Part shown: in pieces, positions 1 through 12,280 of the stretch
Layout: the number at the start of each line of letters is the position of its first letter
Numbering within the stretch: the stretch's first letter is position 1
NCBI GenBank assembly: GCA_002917075.1
Contig: NTMA01000078.1
Span: forward strand, 132,874-196,873
Reading direction: 5' to 3'
DNA length: 64,000 nucleotides
Origin: Hawksworthiomyces lignivorus
Lineage: Eukaryota > Ascomycota > Sordariomycetes > Ophiostomatales > Ophiostomataceae
Program-made: the position numbers and the translations under genes
The notes under the pieces: generated by a model
What the model was told of the DNA's origin: nothing
The model's database searches: none
The model's input: only the letters and a program-made list of their open reading frames with translations

Positions 1-288
1 GGCGATAGGTAGTCCGAAGGAGAGATCGAGGGTGCAGGACTGGCAGCAGTTTTTCAAGCGCGCACAGGTGAGACAGATGTTTGTGCGCTTCTTGCGGCCG
101 TGGGCACGGCTCGCTGGCCAGCTAAAGACGGTAAACGGCCGAGTACATAGCTTGCACTCGGCACCGTAGTCTTCCTTTAACATTCTGACATACGGATTCT
201 CGGGCAGACAGTTTTCGCAGACTGATGGGAAATCGGTAGCCTCCCACCCTGACCGGTTGATGTCTGCTTTGATTTGGGCTTGCGGCAT
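1..288 (-). CDS. slt11: Pre-mRNA-splicing factor Slt11/Ecm2 (RBM22 family), N-terminal part
   Basis: The reading frame starts at the ATG at 288 and runs open for 96 codons to the window edge, so only the N-terminus is present. The residues match the Slt11/Ecm2/RBM22 family as I know it: a short leader followed by a cysteine-rich zinc-binding region. Visible cysteine pairs are CENC (24-27), CKLC (45-48), CLTC (72-75) and CCQSC (81-85), with a basic linker RKKRTN between them. Known family members sit in the activated spliceosome close to U6 snRNA and help build its catalytic core; an RNA-recognition domain normally follows further downstream and would lie outside the window. No intron falls in the visible part. 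It is divergently arranged with erg6, 887 bp away. Identity is confident because of length, cysteine spacing and the start context. Confidence 0.93.
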   Translation of the reverse strand, partial: MPQAQIKADINRSGWEATDFPSVCENCLPENPYVRMLKEDYGAECKLCTRPFTVFSWPASRAHGRKKRTNICLTCARLKNCCQSCTLDLSFGLPIA

Positions 289-1175
289 GGTGGGTAAAAT
301 TTCTTCAGATGGTAACTTTTGCTTTGTCTAATTTTTATTCTGACTGGACTGGAAGTCAGTTGTAGCGGAAAGAGAAAAGGAGCGCATGAAAAAGTACTGA
401 ATAGGAATGTCGCCAGAAGGGAAGGAACAGCGACACAGGCCATCAAAAATTAAACAGTATCTGTGGTGTACGGCTCTTTGCAGGGTGATTACGGCAGACA
501 ACTCGCCACAGAACACAGTGTGCAATGTAACGTGCGGATACAATGTTCGAGTAGGCTTACATATTTCCATACCGTGAAGAGGTGGCAGCTGCTTGTGGCT
601 GAAACCTCAAGCCTATTACAGCGTGGATGCGGTTGTTGCAGCGTTCGTTTAATTAATAATCACTATCTTCCCGAGTACGAGAGATGCGGCGCTCAGTTTG
701 CTGCACTTGCGCTTCCCGTGTACGAGTACGACAGCGAACAAGAGCGACACTAAAAAGGTATAATCACGTGCTGCAAACTCCAAGATGATCTCTTATTCGT
801 ATTCGGATTCCTTTTTGTGTGCAGGACTTGAGAAAGGGGAAAACCAGTCGAAGTGGGGCCCCCTTTCTGCAGCCACCGCCTTCCGGTTCCTGGTGCCAAT
901 TGGGATCCCTGACCATTGCCAAAAAGGCGATAACACAATAATTAAACACATGCAATTGAGTATTGAAGGGAACAATTTAAATATCTGCCATCTGCTCCCT
1001 CATTCTTCCTCCTTGCGCCCTTTTTTCTGCTACTATAGTGCCCGTTGGACTCAAGAGAAGCGCATTACATATCTGCAGGAAAACAGTTGCTTCAGCTCCC
1101 AACTAGAGAATTCTCTTGTCAGATTCCCTCCCAACTTAATTTCAAGACTTAAGAGCATATCAACCGCTTTTCATC
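289..1175. promoter_or_regulatory. Divergent intergenic region between slt11 and erg6
   Basis: No supported gene is visible in these 887 bp; the open frames here lack family resemblance and run through promoter-like sequence. A CACGTG palindrome lies at 765-770 within ATCACGTG, the kind of E-box bound by bHLH regulators, including the SREBP type that controls sterol genes. Its role here is inference. The stretch just upstream of the erg6 ATG (about 985-1170) is pyrimidine-rich, as is common for fungal core promoters. Confidence 0.5.
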
Positions 1176-2704
1176 ATGGCCGGCAAACAAGGTCTCGAGA
1201 GAGAAGACCACGAGCGCGATGCTGCCTTCAACAAGGCTATGCACGGTAATTCGGCGCTGGCCAAAGGCGGCATGTCTGCTATGTTCTCAAAGGACCATGA
1301 CGCAAAGAAAGTAGCCGTCGATGAATATTTCAAACACTTCGATAACAAGACAGCAGAGGCAGAGACAAAAAAAGATCGTGAGGTACATAATTGGGCCCTT
1401 TCTTGAAGACGCAGACACCCAGGGGTCATATTACCTATCTTGTGTGCGATACGCATAAGTGAGACTTAATTAGCTGACATCGCGGTACCTCGCTTCTCCC
1501 ACATACAGTTGCGAACCAGCGAGTATGCCACTCTTACGAGACAGTGAGTAACTCACTTCCTACTATCACTGAAATACACACGAATCATCACCCTCACCGC
1601 TTCTTCACCACTTACCTCCCCCCCCCGGCCTCAAGAGGACCTCTTTATGAATCCTAAGGATCGCACTTCATCAGAAGGCAAGCCATACTAATTGTTCTGT
1701 CTCTGTTGTTAGTTACTACAATCTCGCCACGGATTTTTACGAGTATGGCTGGGGTCAAAGTTTCCACTTTTGCCGATACTCCATTGGCGAGCCTTTCTAC
1801 CAGGCAATTGCACGGCATGAACATTATTTGGCTCACAGCATGGGTATCCAGGAGGGAATGAAGGTTCTTGACGTCGGCTGTGGTGTAGGTGGGCCAGCGC
1901 GCGAGATTGCCAAGTTCACAGGTGCACACATCACGGGCCTCAACAACAATGATTACCAAATCCAGCGTGCTACCCACTATGCGGTCAAGGAGCGTCTGTC
2001 AGGACAGCTCAAGTTTGTCAAGGGCGACTTCATGGTGAGCACTCCCGTCCCACCCCCTCTGGGTCTGTTTTACCTCAGAGCGTCTCCCCACAACTCTTGT
2101 CGGCTAACCAACCTGTATCTGGCCATAGCAAATGTCCTTCCCCGACAACTCGTTCGATGCAGTCTATGCCATCGAGGCGACCGTACACGCGCCACGGCTA
2201 GAAGGAGTGTACGGCGAGATTTTCCGGGTGCTGAAGCCGGGCGGCATCTTTGGTGTGTATGAGTGGTTGATGACAGACGAGTACGACAATGACAATGTGC
2301 ACCATCGAGATATTCGACTGGGAATTGAGTTAGGCAATGGCATCTCCAATATGTGCAAGATCTCGGAGGGATTGGACGCGATGAAGACTGTCGGATTTGA
2401 GCTGCTTCGGCACGAAGATCTTGCAGCACGCGACGACCCTTTGCCATGGTACTGGCCTATATCGGGTGAGATGAAGTATCTGCAATCCTGGGGCGATCTT
2501 TTCACGATTCTGCGTATGACCCACACTGGGCGGTACTTGGTACACAACTTCACCGGCTTGTTGGAAATGCTCCGACTTGCGCCGGCGGGGACGAAGAAGA
2601 CCGGCGATGCCTTAGCCACAGGCGCGGACTGTCTCGTCGCAGGAGCTCGGGAGAATCTTTTCACGCCGATGTACCTAATGGTTGGAAGGAAGCCGAAGAA
2701 CTAA
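1176..2704 (+). CDS. erg6: Sterol 24-C-methyltransferase (ergosterol pathway)
   Basis: Four exons give a 379-residue protein: 1176-1382, 1509-1543, 1713-2034 and 2129-2704 (stop TAA). Introns are 126, 169 and 94 bp with GT/AG ends; exon 2 is only 35 nt. The product is an S-adenosylmethionine-dependent methyltransferase that adds the C-24 methyl group to zymosterol on the way to ergosterol, normally at the ER and lipid droplets. Visible signatures are the sterol-binding YEYGWGQSFHF stretch (90-100), SAM motif I VLDVGCGVGG (132-141), the IEATVHAP segment in exon 4, and a C-terminal sterol methyltransferase domain ending in GRKPKN. Length matches the usual 375-380 residues. Exon 1 carries the family's charged N-terminal leader, which supports the chosen start. 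Nothing looks damaged. Splice boundaries were set by frame continuity and family conservation, so the microexon is well supported but not proven. Confidence 0.95.
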
Positions 2705-3869
2705 AAACATGCAAATTGGCCTTGAAGATTCTGCTCTCGGAGCGGCTAGTTGATTTGCAAAAGAGTTGAATGAAGCTAGGTAAAGAGCAGTGTTACCAAG
2801 GGGGGGCCGAGCTAATGTGGAGGGTTCATCGGCCAAGTAGACATGACATATAGACCACAAAAGTATCCTACAGGCATACACCAAAATAAAAATGCAAACG
2901 TTGAACATGAAATAAAAAATAAAATAATAATAATAATAAAAGGCGGGGGTCTGAGTTTGAGTGAGTAGCAGGTGATACTTTCTATATCACCGCATTTCGC
3001 TTTGTATCATTTGACAGCATGAAGACCGCAAGGCAGAAATGATGCTGTAAACGACAGAACTTGAGAAGACGACGGGGCGGGGGTGAAATAATGGAAGGGG
3101 TGAGAGAAGGGGCAATAAAAGCAAGCCCGACGAGATGACCGGATCCGAAGCGGAGGAAGAATGGGCATATACGGACGCACTAAACATTTCCTAACCGTCT
3201 AAACAGTATGTGATCGGAGCTCCGGATCCTCACCTCATTCCCCTCAATGATCGAGATGAAGGTCAAATCATGGGACGCACAAGACTTGTGAGTACTTCGT
3301 GAGAGCCTTCTTAAGCTCAATTATTCTCTTTCTCAGCTTTTGCCAACTTGACACTCAGGGCATTGCGGCGACATCGGCTTCGCCATATGGCAAACGAAAC
3401 TCGGTGAGCGGAGTATTACGTTGTTGGGGATCGGCTGTAGTACGTGCGGAGTACGTGTACAGACATCCTAATTCTGTTTCTTCGTAGCAGAGATGGTCAT
3501 TGCTTTTCCCGTTTTCTTTTCGGTGCGAAAGGGATTTGATTGGGTGGGTTTGTTTTCCTCGCCATGATTGGTCACTTGTCGGTAAAGACAGCTCGCCCTT
3601 TCTATCGGTGCTTTTCGCCCCGAATGGGAGAAATCTGTTGCAGCTTCCCAACACTAGCTGTAGCGACCCCCAAAGAGAGCGCGAAAAGGCGCAAGAGAAA
3701 AAAAAAAAAACTTATCCGGGCCCATCCTCACAGCAAAACCCACTCTCACCCCTGTCTGGCAGCCACTTATTGGCCCTTTTCTGTTTTGTACTGCATATCA
3801 CTCAGCATACTCTAGGCTTTGCACGTTGTGTTTGCGTACAGACTAGGCCTAGGGAGCACCGAAGTCATA
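2705..3869. other. Intergenic, no gene seen (erg6 3' flank)
   Basis: This spacer follows the erg6 stop. It contains an A-rich and (ATA)n tract near 2885-2940, plausible for 3'-end formation, and a duplicated TACGTG motif at about 3440-3460. No open frame has a recognisable family. Confidence 0.6.
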
Positions 3870-4134
3870 TCTCATTATTATTATCTCACAGTTTTGCTTC
3901 TGTCTCTTTTTTTCCTGCTTCATTTCTCATCTTGTATCTCTTCATCATCACCGTATCGCCATTGCCACCTCTCCCTAATTTCCTTACTCTTTTCTTTACC
4001 TTGGCAGTTCTAATACAGCTCTCTTCTCTTTTCTGCCACTCCTCCAGTTTCTTTCCTATTCCCCTCTTGCCAATTTGCCTCCCCAATCACCCTCATTGAT
4101 CCGCCTAACACATCTCCGAGCTACTAATTCCACC
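3870..4134 (+). promoter_or_regulatory. Pyrimidine-rich leader/promoter of pyruvate dehydrogenase E1 beta
   Basis: The 265 bp before the ATG at 4135 are dominated by CT tracts (ctcttct, ttcctattcccctc), the composition typical of strong housekeeping promoters and 5' leaders in filamentous fungi. The translation start context is CACCATGTC, close to the fungal consensus. Transcription start sites cannot be placed from sequence. Confidence 0.5.
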
Positions 4135-5428
4135 ATGTCTCGCTGCATTCGCCCAGCCGGCCGCTTGGCAACTTCCTTCACCGCTCGGGCTGCTCCTACC
4201 GTCTCACGCAACCCATTCATCTCTCGTGCGCTTCGCTCCCTCACCGTCTGTTCACGACATGTCCGGCCCTTGGCTGCCAGCTGGTCCGCCTCTCAGACAA
4301 GGTCATACGCTTCGACGGTTGGGACTAAGGAGTACACGGTGCGCGAGGCGCTCAATGAGGCGCTAGCTGAAGAACTCGAGTCAAACCCAAAAGTTTTCAT
4401 TCTTGGCGAGGAAGTCGCGCAGTACAATGGCGCCTACAAGGTTACCAAGGGTTTGCTTGATCGCTTTGGCGACAAGCGAGTCATCGATACCCCAATCACA
4501 GAGTCTGGCTTCTGCGGCCTCGCCGTTGGCGCAGCCCTCAGCGGCCTTACCCCAGTAGTGCGTCCGCCTTTCATCTTCCTTTCCCTTCCTCTTGCCTTCT
4601 ATCATGTCAGTTCCGCATACTAGATAGAACCCTTGGTCTCACTAACTCTTCCTCCCCCTTTACCAATAGTGTGAATTTATGACGTTCAATTTTGCCATGC
4701 AGGCCATCGACCAGATTGTCAACTCAGCCGCTAAGACCCTCTATATGTCTGGCGGTATCCAACCCTGCAACATTACTTTCCGCGGGCCCAACGGTTTTGC
4801 TGCTGGTGTCGCTGCCCAGCATTCTCAGGATTATAGCGCCTGGTATGGCAGCATCCCCGGCCTCAAGGTTGTCTCGCCGTGGAGTGCTGAGGATGCCAAG
4901 GGTCTGCTCAAGGCTGCCATCCGCGACCCGAACCCCGTTGTCGTCTTAGAGAATGAGCTCATGTACGGGCAGTCTTTCCCTATGTCTGAGGCAGCCCAGA
5001 AGGACGATTTCGTCCTTCCTTTTGGCAAAGCCAAGATCGAACGCCCCGGCAAGGACCTCACCATGGTTTCTCTCTCGCGTTGTGTTGGCCAGACTCTCGT
5101 GGCCGCTGAGAATCTGAAGAAGAACTACGGCGTCGAGGCCGAGGTTATCAACCTACGCTCTGTTAAGCCACTGGACATAGAGGCTATTGTCAAATCTGTG
5201 AAGAAGACCCACCGTCTCATCGCTGTTGAGTCCGGTTATCCGGCCTTTGGTGTTGGTGCTGAGATTCTCGCTTTGACCATGGAATATGCATTTGACTACC
5301 TCGACGCTCCGGCTCAGCGTATCACTGGCGCTGAAGTGCCTACGCCATACGCTCAGAAGCTAGAGGAAATGAGCTTTCCAACGGAAGCGCTTATCGAGCA
5401 GTATGCCGCGAAGCTGCTGCGGTTGTAA
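4135..5428 (+). CDS. pdb1: Pyruvate dehydrogenase E1 component subunit beta, mitochondrial
   Basis: Two exons, 4135-4557 and 4670-5428 (stop TAA), separated by a 112-bp GT/AG intron in phase 0, encode 393 residues. The first ~60 residues are rich in Arg, Ser and Ala with almost no acidic residues, a typical mitochondrial presequence. The mature part follows the PDHB family: [19 protein letters not shown] (88-106), then the TPITESGF segment (119-126), whose Glu123 corresponds by family knowledge to the glutamate that activates thiamine diphosphate. After the intron come [16 protein letters not shown] and the C-terminal transketolase domain. With E1 alpha it decarboxylates pyruvate and passes the acetyl group to E2. 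An upstream in-frame TTG is not a credible start; the ATG at 4135 opens the presequence. Both halves are intact. Confidence 0.95.
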
Positions 5429-8400
5429 GTTAGCAAAACGATGGACGACACCAGAGCAGATTGTGTGACTGCTTGTGTTTTGGGTGTTGTTGTTTGGCGT
5501 GCAGTATGTAATATGAAGAGCTTGTATAAAAGAATAAGGTGTCTGTTAACGGCAGCGGATCTTTGCATTACTCTACTCTAGTAGTGTTTGTCTGGCCCAT
5601 GCACATACATTTTCGCCGCTATAATAACAGTGACAAGAGTATAATCGCTATTGCACAACGGACATCGGAAAGCCTTGGCTGCGTTCTAGCGTCCTCGTTT
5701 GTGTTTCTTCTTTGTACGCCATTCTATGACCATTCAGTTCTCCTTTCGGATGCAGTTTCTTCAATTTTTGGGTGCCTCATCCTCCCCAGGTCAAAATTCG
5801 TTTGCTCTCCTTCTGCGGTATATGTACTACGAACGAGAGGCTCAAGCTACTAGTCTCGTTTAGCCGTTCCTGCGGTATCTTTGTCTATTGTTTCTTAACG
5901 TGTGCTAACCTATCCGCAACTTCAGCATCTCCAGGCACTGTTTCGCCTAGTCGAGTGCCGGAGAAGGACCTTGCCCGCTCACAGCAGCATACGGGTAATT
6001 TCCCTTTCGGAGTTTTGCTATACACTGCCGTACTGGGAGAGAACATTTCAGCCCATGGCCAAACATGTCAACCCCAACAGCTAGCAATGGATTCTATCGC
6101 ACATGCTCTGCGAGAGATTGTCATAGTAGACCGCGTGTAACTTAACAGCCACGGTTTATTTCCGCAAATGACAACACTCACTTGGCACTAGCTTATGTTT
6201 GGCACCTCAATAAAATGAGAATCAGCAGAGTTGGAGGCCTGTTGCGGATAGACGCTAGCTGCGTGCATGAAGAAGAGAGTGTCGACTCATGGGCAGAGAC
6301 ATTTCTCGGTTCAGGATGCATTTCAGCAGGCCATATACAACCGCGTTGGTTGCACCGCCGGCTGGCCTTCTAGTAGGCCAGGTGCTGCCAAGCTTGCTAG
6401 ATGCGTGATCGGGGGATGGTAGTCAGCGAGGACGAGGGACGTTAGATTTATTTCAACATTGAGATGTTCGCATATGAAGAGCACATTAAGCTAGATAAAA
6501 AGAGTCAAAGCATCCGATAGCAAGATCCTCTTCGTTAGGAACAAGATACGGCTTTCATCGGCTCCACAGGCCGCAGTCTGATGAACTGTCGCCTCATCCC
6601 ACAACATATCAACGTATGCAATCTTTCGGATAGGAAAACCTGTGAATTTAATCGAGAAATGAATATATATGTGTACCGAACCTATCTTATTGAGTAGCAG
6701 TCACGCCATGACCTAAATGCCATCTAGGCCGTGAACGGTGCTTTTGTGAAACTAGTGCCGGGTGCGGTTTGTGCAGTTTCTTCCGGTGCCCTCTGCGGTC
6801 ATGTCGATATCGTCAGTTTTTTTTATTTTCCTATTTGGTATTAACCGACTTCTACTGGCCATATTGACTCAGGGGCCACTGAGTGGATAAAGTTCAGTGT
6901 TCTACTTTCCAGTCTGGGTTGCAGGGCTGATGTTGCTGGAGCAAGTGACTTCTATGTATAGCAGGAGGTTATGTTTATATCTCTAGCTATGGGATATGGC
7001 AACTTCATGCATCTGTAAGCTGTATCGCACGTTATCGACTGATTTTTTTGTACTACTATTATAGCAACATTTACCATGCCCGTTGCTTGCCAGCGTCCTT
7101 AGAAGTGTTAGGCACGCCTGCTGATAACTCACGCCAGTATCCATCTACCCGTGAGGCCACAGTCGAAGGATAATGATGTTAAATGTACGTGGCTGACTCT
7201 CTGCATCGGCGAGGTGAAATTTGATAAACCTAGAGATCTGTGACTGTGGGACAAAAGCTCGTTCCTTGGTACATATCGAGACTGTTCAGCACATAACCAA
7301 TTTGCCGTGTTTACTTTTATTGATACTTTGTTTCTCGCGGGTGGCAGATATATTGACTGTGGGATATCCAGCTTCGAAGGCTGTATTAGAGGAATTTCAA
7401 ACGGAACAGAGAACATCCCTGAAACTCTGACAGAGGCAGAGACAGAATAAAGGCGAGCGCATCTGCTATGTGGTTTCAAGCACCTGGAGGGAAATATCCC
7501 GATGGACAGCGGACTTGATATCTTGAGCGAGTTCTTATTCGACAAATTTTAAATTAAAGAAGAGCACGAAGCCGAAAAAAGTGATCGTTAATAGCATCGA
7601 GATTGGTTCTCCTGGGGGTGCTCCTAGAATTTGGAATCGAGCATCTCGACCACAAGGCTAGGGTATCGTCTGATGCGTATTGACAAACCCTCCCTTGTAA
7701 GGCTCGTACATGTTTGGCATCATTCTCCGACTCCAAGAACGTAAATCTGTGATGGACCAACCAATTTCAAAGGTGTCGAGTTTGGATCCCATAGCCAGTG
7801 AGCCAGATGACATGCGTATCGCCCTCATCACAGCTCTCCCTGTGCGCGTGTTTCCCCTTTCTTTCCTTTTTCCATATTAACTAGTAGATATTTACATCAT
7901 CAGGTCGATATAATCTTCGATGAGTATCTCACGCGGTGGTAAGTTGTCTATCTGCAAACAGTAACGCTGCTAAACCCTGTACAAGCTTAATTTATTCCAT
8001 GGCCCTTCTTTGGTCTATCCTGCAACCCATTTATATGAAATTACCTTGATGTCCTAATGAAGTGCTTGACGACTTACTGGTTTTTAAGGGTCATACTAGC
8101 GAAGACGAAAAAGAATGAGTCGCCCATCGCGGGTCGAAGACGCCTCAAATTCACGAACTTGCCCTCAACTCGAGGCCTGGAGACAACTTCAAAAGTGTAC
8201 TCGTAATTCAAACGCCATCGCCAAATCCAGTGTTACGTTACAGGCTTCTGCATTTGAGATAAAATGTTTCGCACGTACTGTAAAAAGTACGAACACATTG
8301 GGTCCCACCGGTACAATACCTTACACACCACACAGATCTCACCTTTGGGTGAACTGATACAAGGAGAGCACCAAAAATGTGCTCAACTAATATAATCCGC

Positions 8401-8858
8401 GTAGTCATATATCTAAACATATACAAGAGTTCCCGTATTTATTGGTATTTTGATGCGATCCATAACCGGTCCTATGCTTTGGTATGCTCATTCGTGTCTT
8501 TCCCCAGTACCTTTCGCCTCTTGTACCGGTGCAGGTGCCGAACTTGCCGCATTTCCGGTTCAATTTACTGGGTTACAAAGCCCGAGATCGACTCCTTTGT
8601 GTACTAGAGAGAGGAAAGGTAGAGAGCAAATCCAAATACACCAAGGCAAGTATACGGAAATGGACAAGTATAAGTTTGAGAACCTGCCGAATCTTCTGAT
8701 GCTCCTTTGTGTATAGAACACTTCCGCTACACTAGCCTCGTTCCCATCTCCTATTTGCGAAATACCGACCATCCTCATAGGCATCTTCCCATACCTTAGC
8801 ACCCTGCTCGCACCTGTCTGACCTACGTGTATTTTGCAGTACAGGTAATCCATTAAAC
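5429..8858. other. Gene-poor 3.4-kb intergenic region
   Basis: Base composition is ordinary here but I see no reading frame with a recognisable domain, no convincing exon chain and no tRNA. Several frames of 60-138 codons occur (for example 5772-6140 plus, 7129-7545 minus, 8115-8357 plus), but they show no family resemblance and start anywhere. Fast-evolving small genes or a decayed gene cannot be excluded. A small palindrome with CTGGCCT arms lies at about 6362-6381. Confidence 0.45.
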
Positions 8859-9699
8859 ATGATGGTTGGGCTTATCGTGACGCTTCTGTCTCTTGGCTCG
8901 CTCGTAGCTGGTCACGGGGCAGTTACCAGCTATGTCATTGCTGGCAAGACGTACAATGGCTACAACGGCTTCGCTCCAGCTACTTCGGGCGCGACCATCC
9001 AGCGCCAGTGGCCAGACTACAACCCTATCATGACATCAACCAGTTCCAAAATGACCTGTAACGGTGGGCACTCAGCGCAGCTCTCTGCACCTGTCAATGC
9101 TGGCGAAAATGTCACAGCTATTTGGAAGCAATGGACACATCAACAAGGCCCCGTCATGGTTTGGATGTATAAGTGCAGTGGCAGTTTTTCGTCCTGTACC
9201 GGTACCGAAAAAGGCTGGTTCAAAATTGACCAGCTTGGCCTGATCTCGCCGCCTCTAGCTAGCAACAACTGGGGTACTGCTCTGGTTTATAAAAATTTGA
9301 AATGGACTAGCACTATTCCGAAGGATCTCGCTCCTGGCAATTATCTAATCCGCCATGAGCTTCTGGCCCTGCACCAGGCCAACACTCCCCAGTTTTATCC
9401 CGAATGTGCGCAAATAGTAGTTTCTGGCAGCGGCAGCAAGATCCCACCTGCGGAATTTTTATATTCTATTCCAACCTATGCTCCAATGTCAGACCCTGGT
9501 GTCACAGTACGTGTGCTATCATATTCATCGCAACCTGCTATTCTCTTGCTTCCTCGCTCTGCTTCTTCTCGTGCAATTCCATCTTTTCGAGCCATCACAG
9601 CATATTTTTCTAACATTAGGTCAGGTGGATGTTTACTCTAGTAAAGCTACGACGTACATGTGCCCCGGGGGAGGGATTTGGCCGGGCTTTTCATCTTGA
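8859..9699 (+). CDS. Secreted AA9 lytic polysaccharide monooxygenase
   Basis: Two exons, 8859-9506 and 9625-9699 (stop TGA), with a 118-bp phase-0 intron, encode 240 residues. A signal peptide of 18 residues ends in SLVAG, so the mature protein begins with His19. That is the hallmark of LPMOs, where the N-terminal histidine forms half of the copper histidine brace. The second brace ligand fits His94 in QWTHQQGP, and the axial tyrosine fits Tyr180 in QFYPECAQ, with RHELLALH (165-172) just before it. Cysteines C67 and C183 suit the conserved disulfide. AA9 enzymes oxidatively cleave cellulose or hemicellulose outside the cell. Length is normal for a single-domain AA9; no carbohydrate-binding module is attached. 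Two adjacent ATG codons open the frame, so the start could be one residue later. Confidence 0.93.
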
Positions 9700-10836
9700 A
9701 AGGCATGACGCCTAGGCGTATTCGACGCAGCGTCCTGGTAGATATAGTTTTTCTGCGTGTGGAAGAACATGAGGACGGCAAGAGATAACCGGCATCTGTG
9801 AGAATTTACATTTACATCTTTTCATTGTAATAAAGTTTCAAGCTAAGCCAGGCTGGCTGCACGCTTCTCACGCCATCATGCAGATGCTCTTTAAAGCTCG
9901 AGTTCGGTATCCTATTCTGTATAAGCTCAATTTAGCGCACCTGTCCTACTCCGTAATGTAAAATATGCAAGGCAATAGTCAAACAGGTCGCTAGAAGCGC
10001 TAGAATACATAAGAAAGTCCCTGTAAACCTGCCCCTCTAGCACACGTGCTCAACTCCTATGGAGTATTTATCCCATCCAGGATTACCCCATAAAACAGGG
10101 ATGGTTGGCAACAATGATCGACAAAGATGATCGACTTCTTCTCCACCCGCTCGGTGATAGTAAAGGTAGTGGCCGAAGTAAAGGTCTCAAGGAGATACCG
10201 ATGGCCCAATAAGCAGGCATAACCAGTATCTTAATGTGAGTAGTTCATCGCCTTGGCTCCAGGCACAAGCTATTCGGCTCCTGCCGGCAGGGGCTGCTTC
10301 TGTTGTATCTTTGGTCTCGATTCACTCTGGCGCGAAGCCGAATGCAGAAGGTCGTAGTGGTGTATTATCGACGGTAATAAGAGTGTAGCCACTTATATGT
10401 AAAAACCACACAACGAGGTAAATTATCGACTTGTACGCAAGTTTCTTGAGGACATTTTGGGTTAATTGGTAGGCGTTTTGTAGATGCAAGGGTATTTTGT
10501 GAACTCGAGAGTTAGGTCGAATGAACTACTGCCAGCATCTTCCTGCATCTATAGAGCTGGTGTGAAGGGGGATCGATTATTGTGCGGCGTGAATTTCTCC
10601 GGTTTCTTTCTTCGCATGTGAAATCCATCTGTACCTTGAATATTGTCTATGATATTTTAGTTTATATATTAGACGTGTCCATTGGTGGTAGAAATGTGAG
10701 TATATAAATGCAGCTTGTTGTCCTTCAAGTCACCGCAGTTCGGTCCAGACTCCTGAATCTATTTTACAGACTCACCAACGCCACACGATAGGTTTAGCAG
10801 TTCGTCTTAGTTCACTTCATTATTATCAATATCCCA
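9700..10836. other. Intergenic between LPMO and ribonuclease
   Basis: No supportable gene. TATAAATG near 10700 lies about 135 bp upstream of the ribonuclease ATG and could serve as its TATA element; this is inference from spacing only. The rest is ordinary unique-looking sequence. Confidence 0.45.
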
Positions 10837-11366
10837 ATGGCTGGCTCAAAGGTATGTACATGGACATATTTATCGCGTATCTGTTCTAACTTTGCAATTA
10901 GATCGTGTCGTCCGTCACTCTCGCCTTGGCGGCCTTCGCTAACTTGGCGGTCGGCTCTCCGCTGGAAAGCAGAGCTAGCTGTGTCTACACTTGTGGCTCC
11001 GTCTGCTACTGGCAGTCAGATATCGATGCGGCACTGGCAAAGGGCTACTCACTTCATCAATCTGGAAAGACTCTAGGTAAAAACTTCAACATAAGGATTG
11101 GTCTAGGACTACTTTAAGATCCAATAACTAATACTCTCCGAGCAGGTTCTGATGAGTACCCGCACCAGTACAACGATTACGAAGGTTTCAAGTTCCCTAC
11201 TTCGTCGCCCTGGTATGAGTTCCCTATTCTGTCAAGCTTCAAAGTTTACTCGGGTGGCTCACCTGGAGCCGACCGGGTCATCTTTGACTCGCATGGCAAC
11301 TTCGACAGTGTTATCACACATACCGGTGCAAGCGGCGACGACTTCGTTGCATGCAAGAAAGACTAG
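10837..11366 (+). CDS. Secreted guanyl-specific ribonuclease, T1/F1 family
   Basis: Three exons, 10837-10851, 10902-11076 and 11146-11366 (stop TAG), encode 136 residues; the introns are 50 and 69 bp. A signal peptide of roughly 24-30 residues precedes a mature domain of about 105 residues, the usual size of this family. Candidate catalytic residues are all present: Tyr68 and His70 in EYPHQY, Glu88 in WYEFPIL, Arg107 in GADRVIF and His122 in THTGASG. Four cysteines (32, 36, 40, 133) fit the two family disulfides. Such enzymes cut single-stranded RNA after guanosine outside the cell. The first exon codes only five residues. The gene lies about 230 bp from the first mobile element at the edge of the AT-rich block, yet its coding sequence is undamaged. 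It lacks the extended loops of ribotoxins, so a nutritional or defensive RNase is more likely. Confidence 0.94.
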
Positions 11367-11594
11367 TATTCCTTAGAAACACATCCTAAAATAAAATATC
11401 TACTTGGCTATGCGCTGTTATTAAATAAATATATTACCAATCATTGCTCTTTAAAGATAACGGTATATTAAATAATATTAACAATATTATACACTACTTT
11501 GACGAAGAATGTGTAACGATACACATATTAAGGCCTCTAATACAACCGCTATATACCCCGGGGTAGAAGATTTAAGTGAACGGCATCTTTTATC

Positions 11595-11732
11595 TGTTAC
11601 GATTGGTGTGAGGGTTTACCAACTGTGCCTATAATCCAAAAAGATCGTCAATATCAACACAACGCGCTGATATTCCCTCACACTAGTGTATATTAGGCGC
11701 ATCAGAGGCTCTCTGGCATATACATCCTAACA
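11595..11732 (+). mobile_element. 138-bp TGTTA...TAACA element (copy A) with TTATC target duplication
   Basis: Starts TGTTACGATTGGTGTGAGG and ends ATCCTAACA, flanked by TTATC at 11590-11594 and again at 11733-11737. A related copy sits inverted at 22028-22166 and another in the same direction at 32147-32287. TG...CA ends with a 5-bp duplication are what LTR-retrotransposon integrases leave, so this looks like a very small solo LTR; a miniature element with imperfect 9-bp terminal repeats is the alternative. It encodes nothing. Confidence 0.8.
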
Positions 11733-11821
11733 TTATCCCATCGTATAGTGTTTAAGTCTTCACACAACTGCGACAAAACACTTGTATATAAAGTCAAACT
11801 GGAGTGTGAAGAAGAGATAAC

Positions 11822-12248
11822 GTATTTGACCACCACCCTGACCAGACCACCAACCCTAGCCAGTCATACGCCTTCACCAAAATTTTACTGCAAAACTATG
11901 CATTCGCAGGCCTGCAACCAAAAAAAACTAACGATAATTTTTTTTCGCTATTGCTATCACATCTATTCAAATACATCAGAGCCCTTAGATAACTCCTTCC
12001 ATACTAACTTCACAAAGCCTATAACACCTCCAAAAGCACGTTTCCTAGCCTTCTCATCAGTTTCAATTTTTTTTTTTTTCCTATATCTTCCATCTATTGT
12101 ACCATATCACTCATTCGAAGCACTCGAGTACCTTGAAATGTCTTTTTAGTATTTGTTTTGGCCCGGATTTGTCGTTGTTTTTTTACTAGCTCTTTATTGA
12201 GGAGTTGTAAAGACCTATAGTTAGTTAAAGTAATCAGAGTTTTTTTTG

Positions 12249-12280
<32 letters not shown>

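Noticed and set aside
785..1249. 154-codon plus-strand frame before erg6
   Set aside because: It runs through the promoter and overlaps the erg6 start in another frame; the residues resemble no family.
7129..7545. 138-codon minus-strand frame
   Set aside because: No recognisable motif, and the stretch overlaps a comparable plus-strand frame.
11748..12149. 133-codon frame after the ribonuclease
   Set aside because: It spans the left arm of the candidate inverted repeat and T-rich tracts and has no protein-like features.
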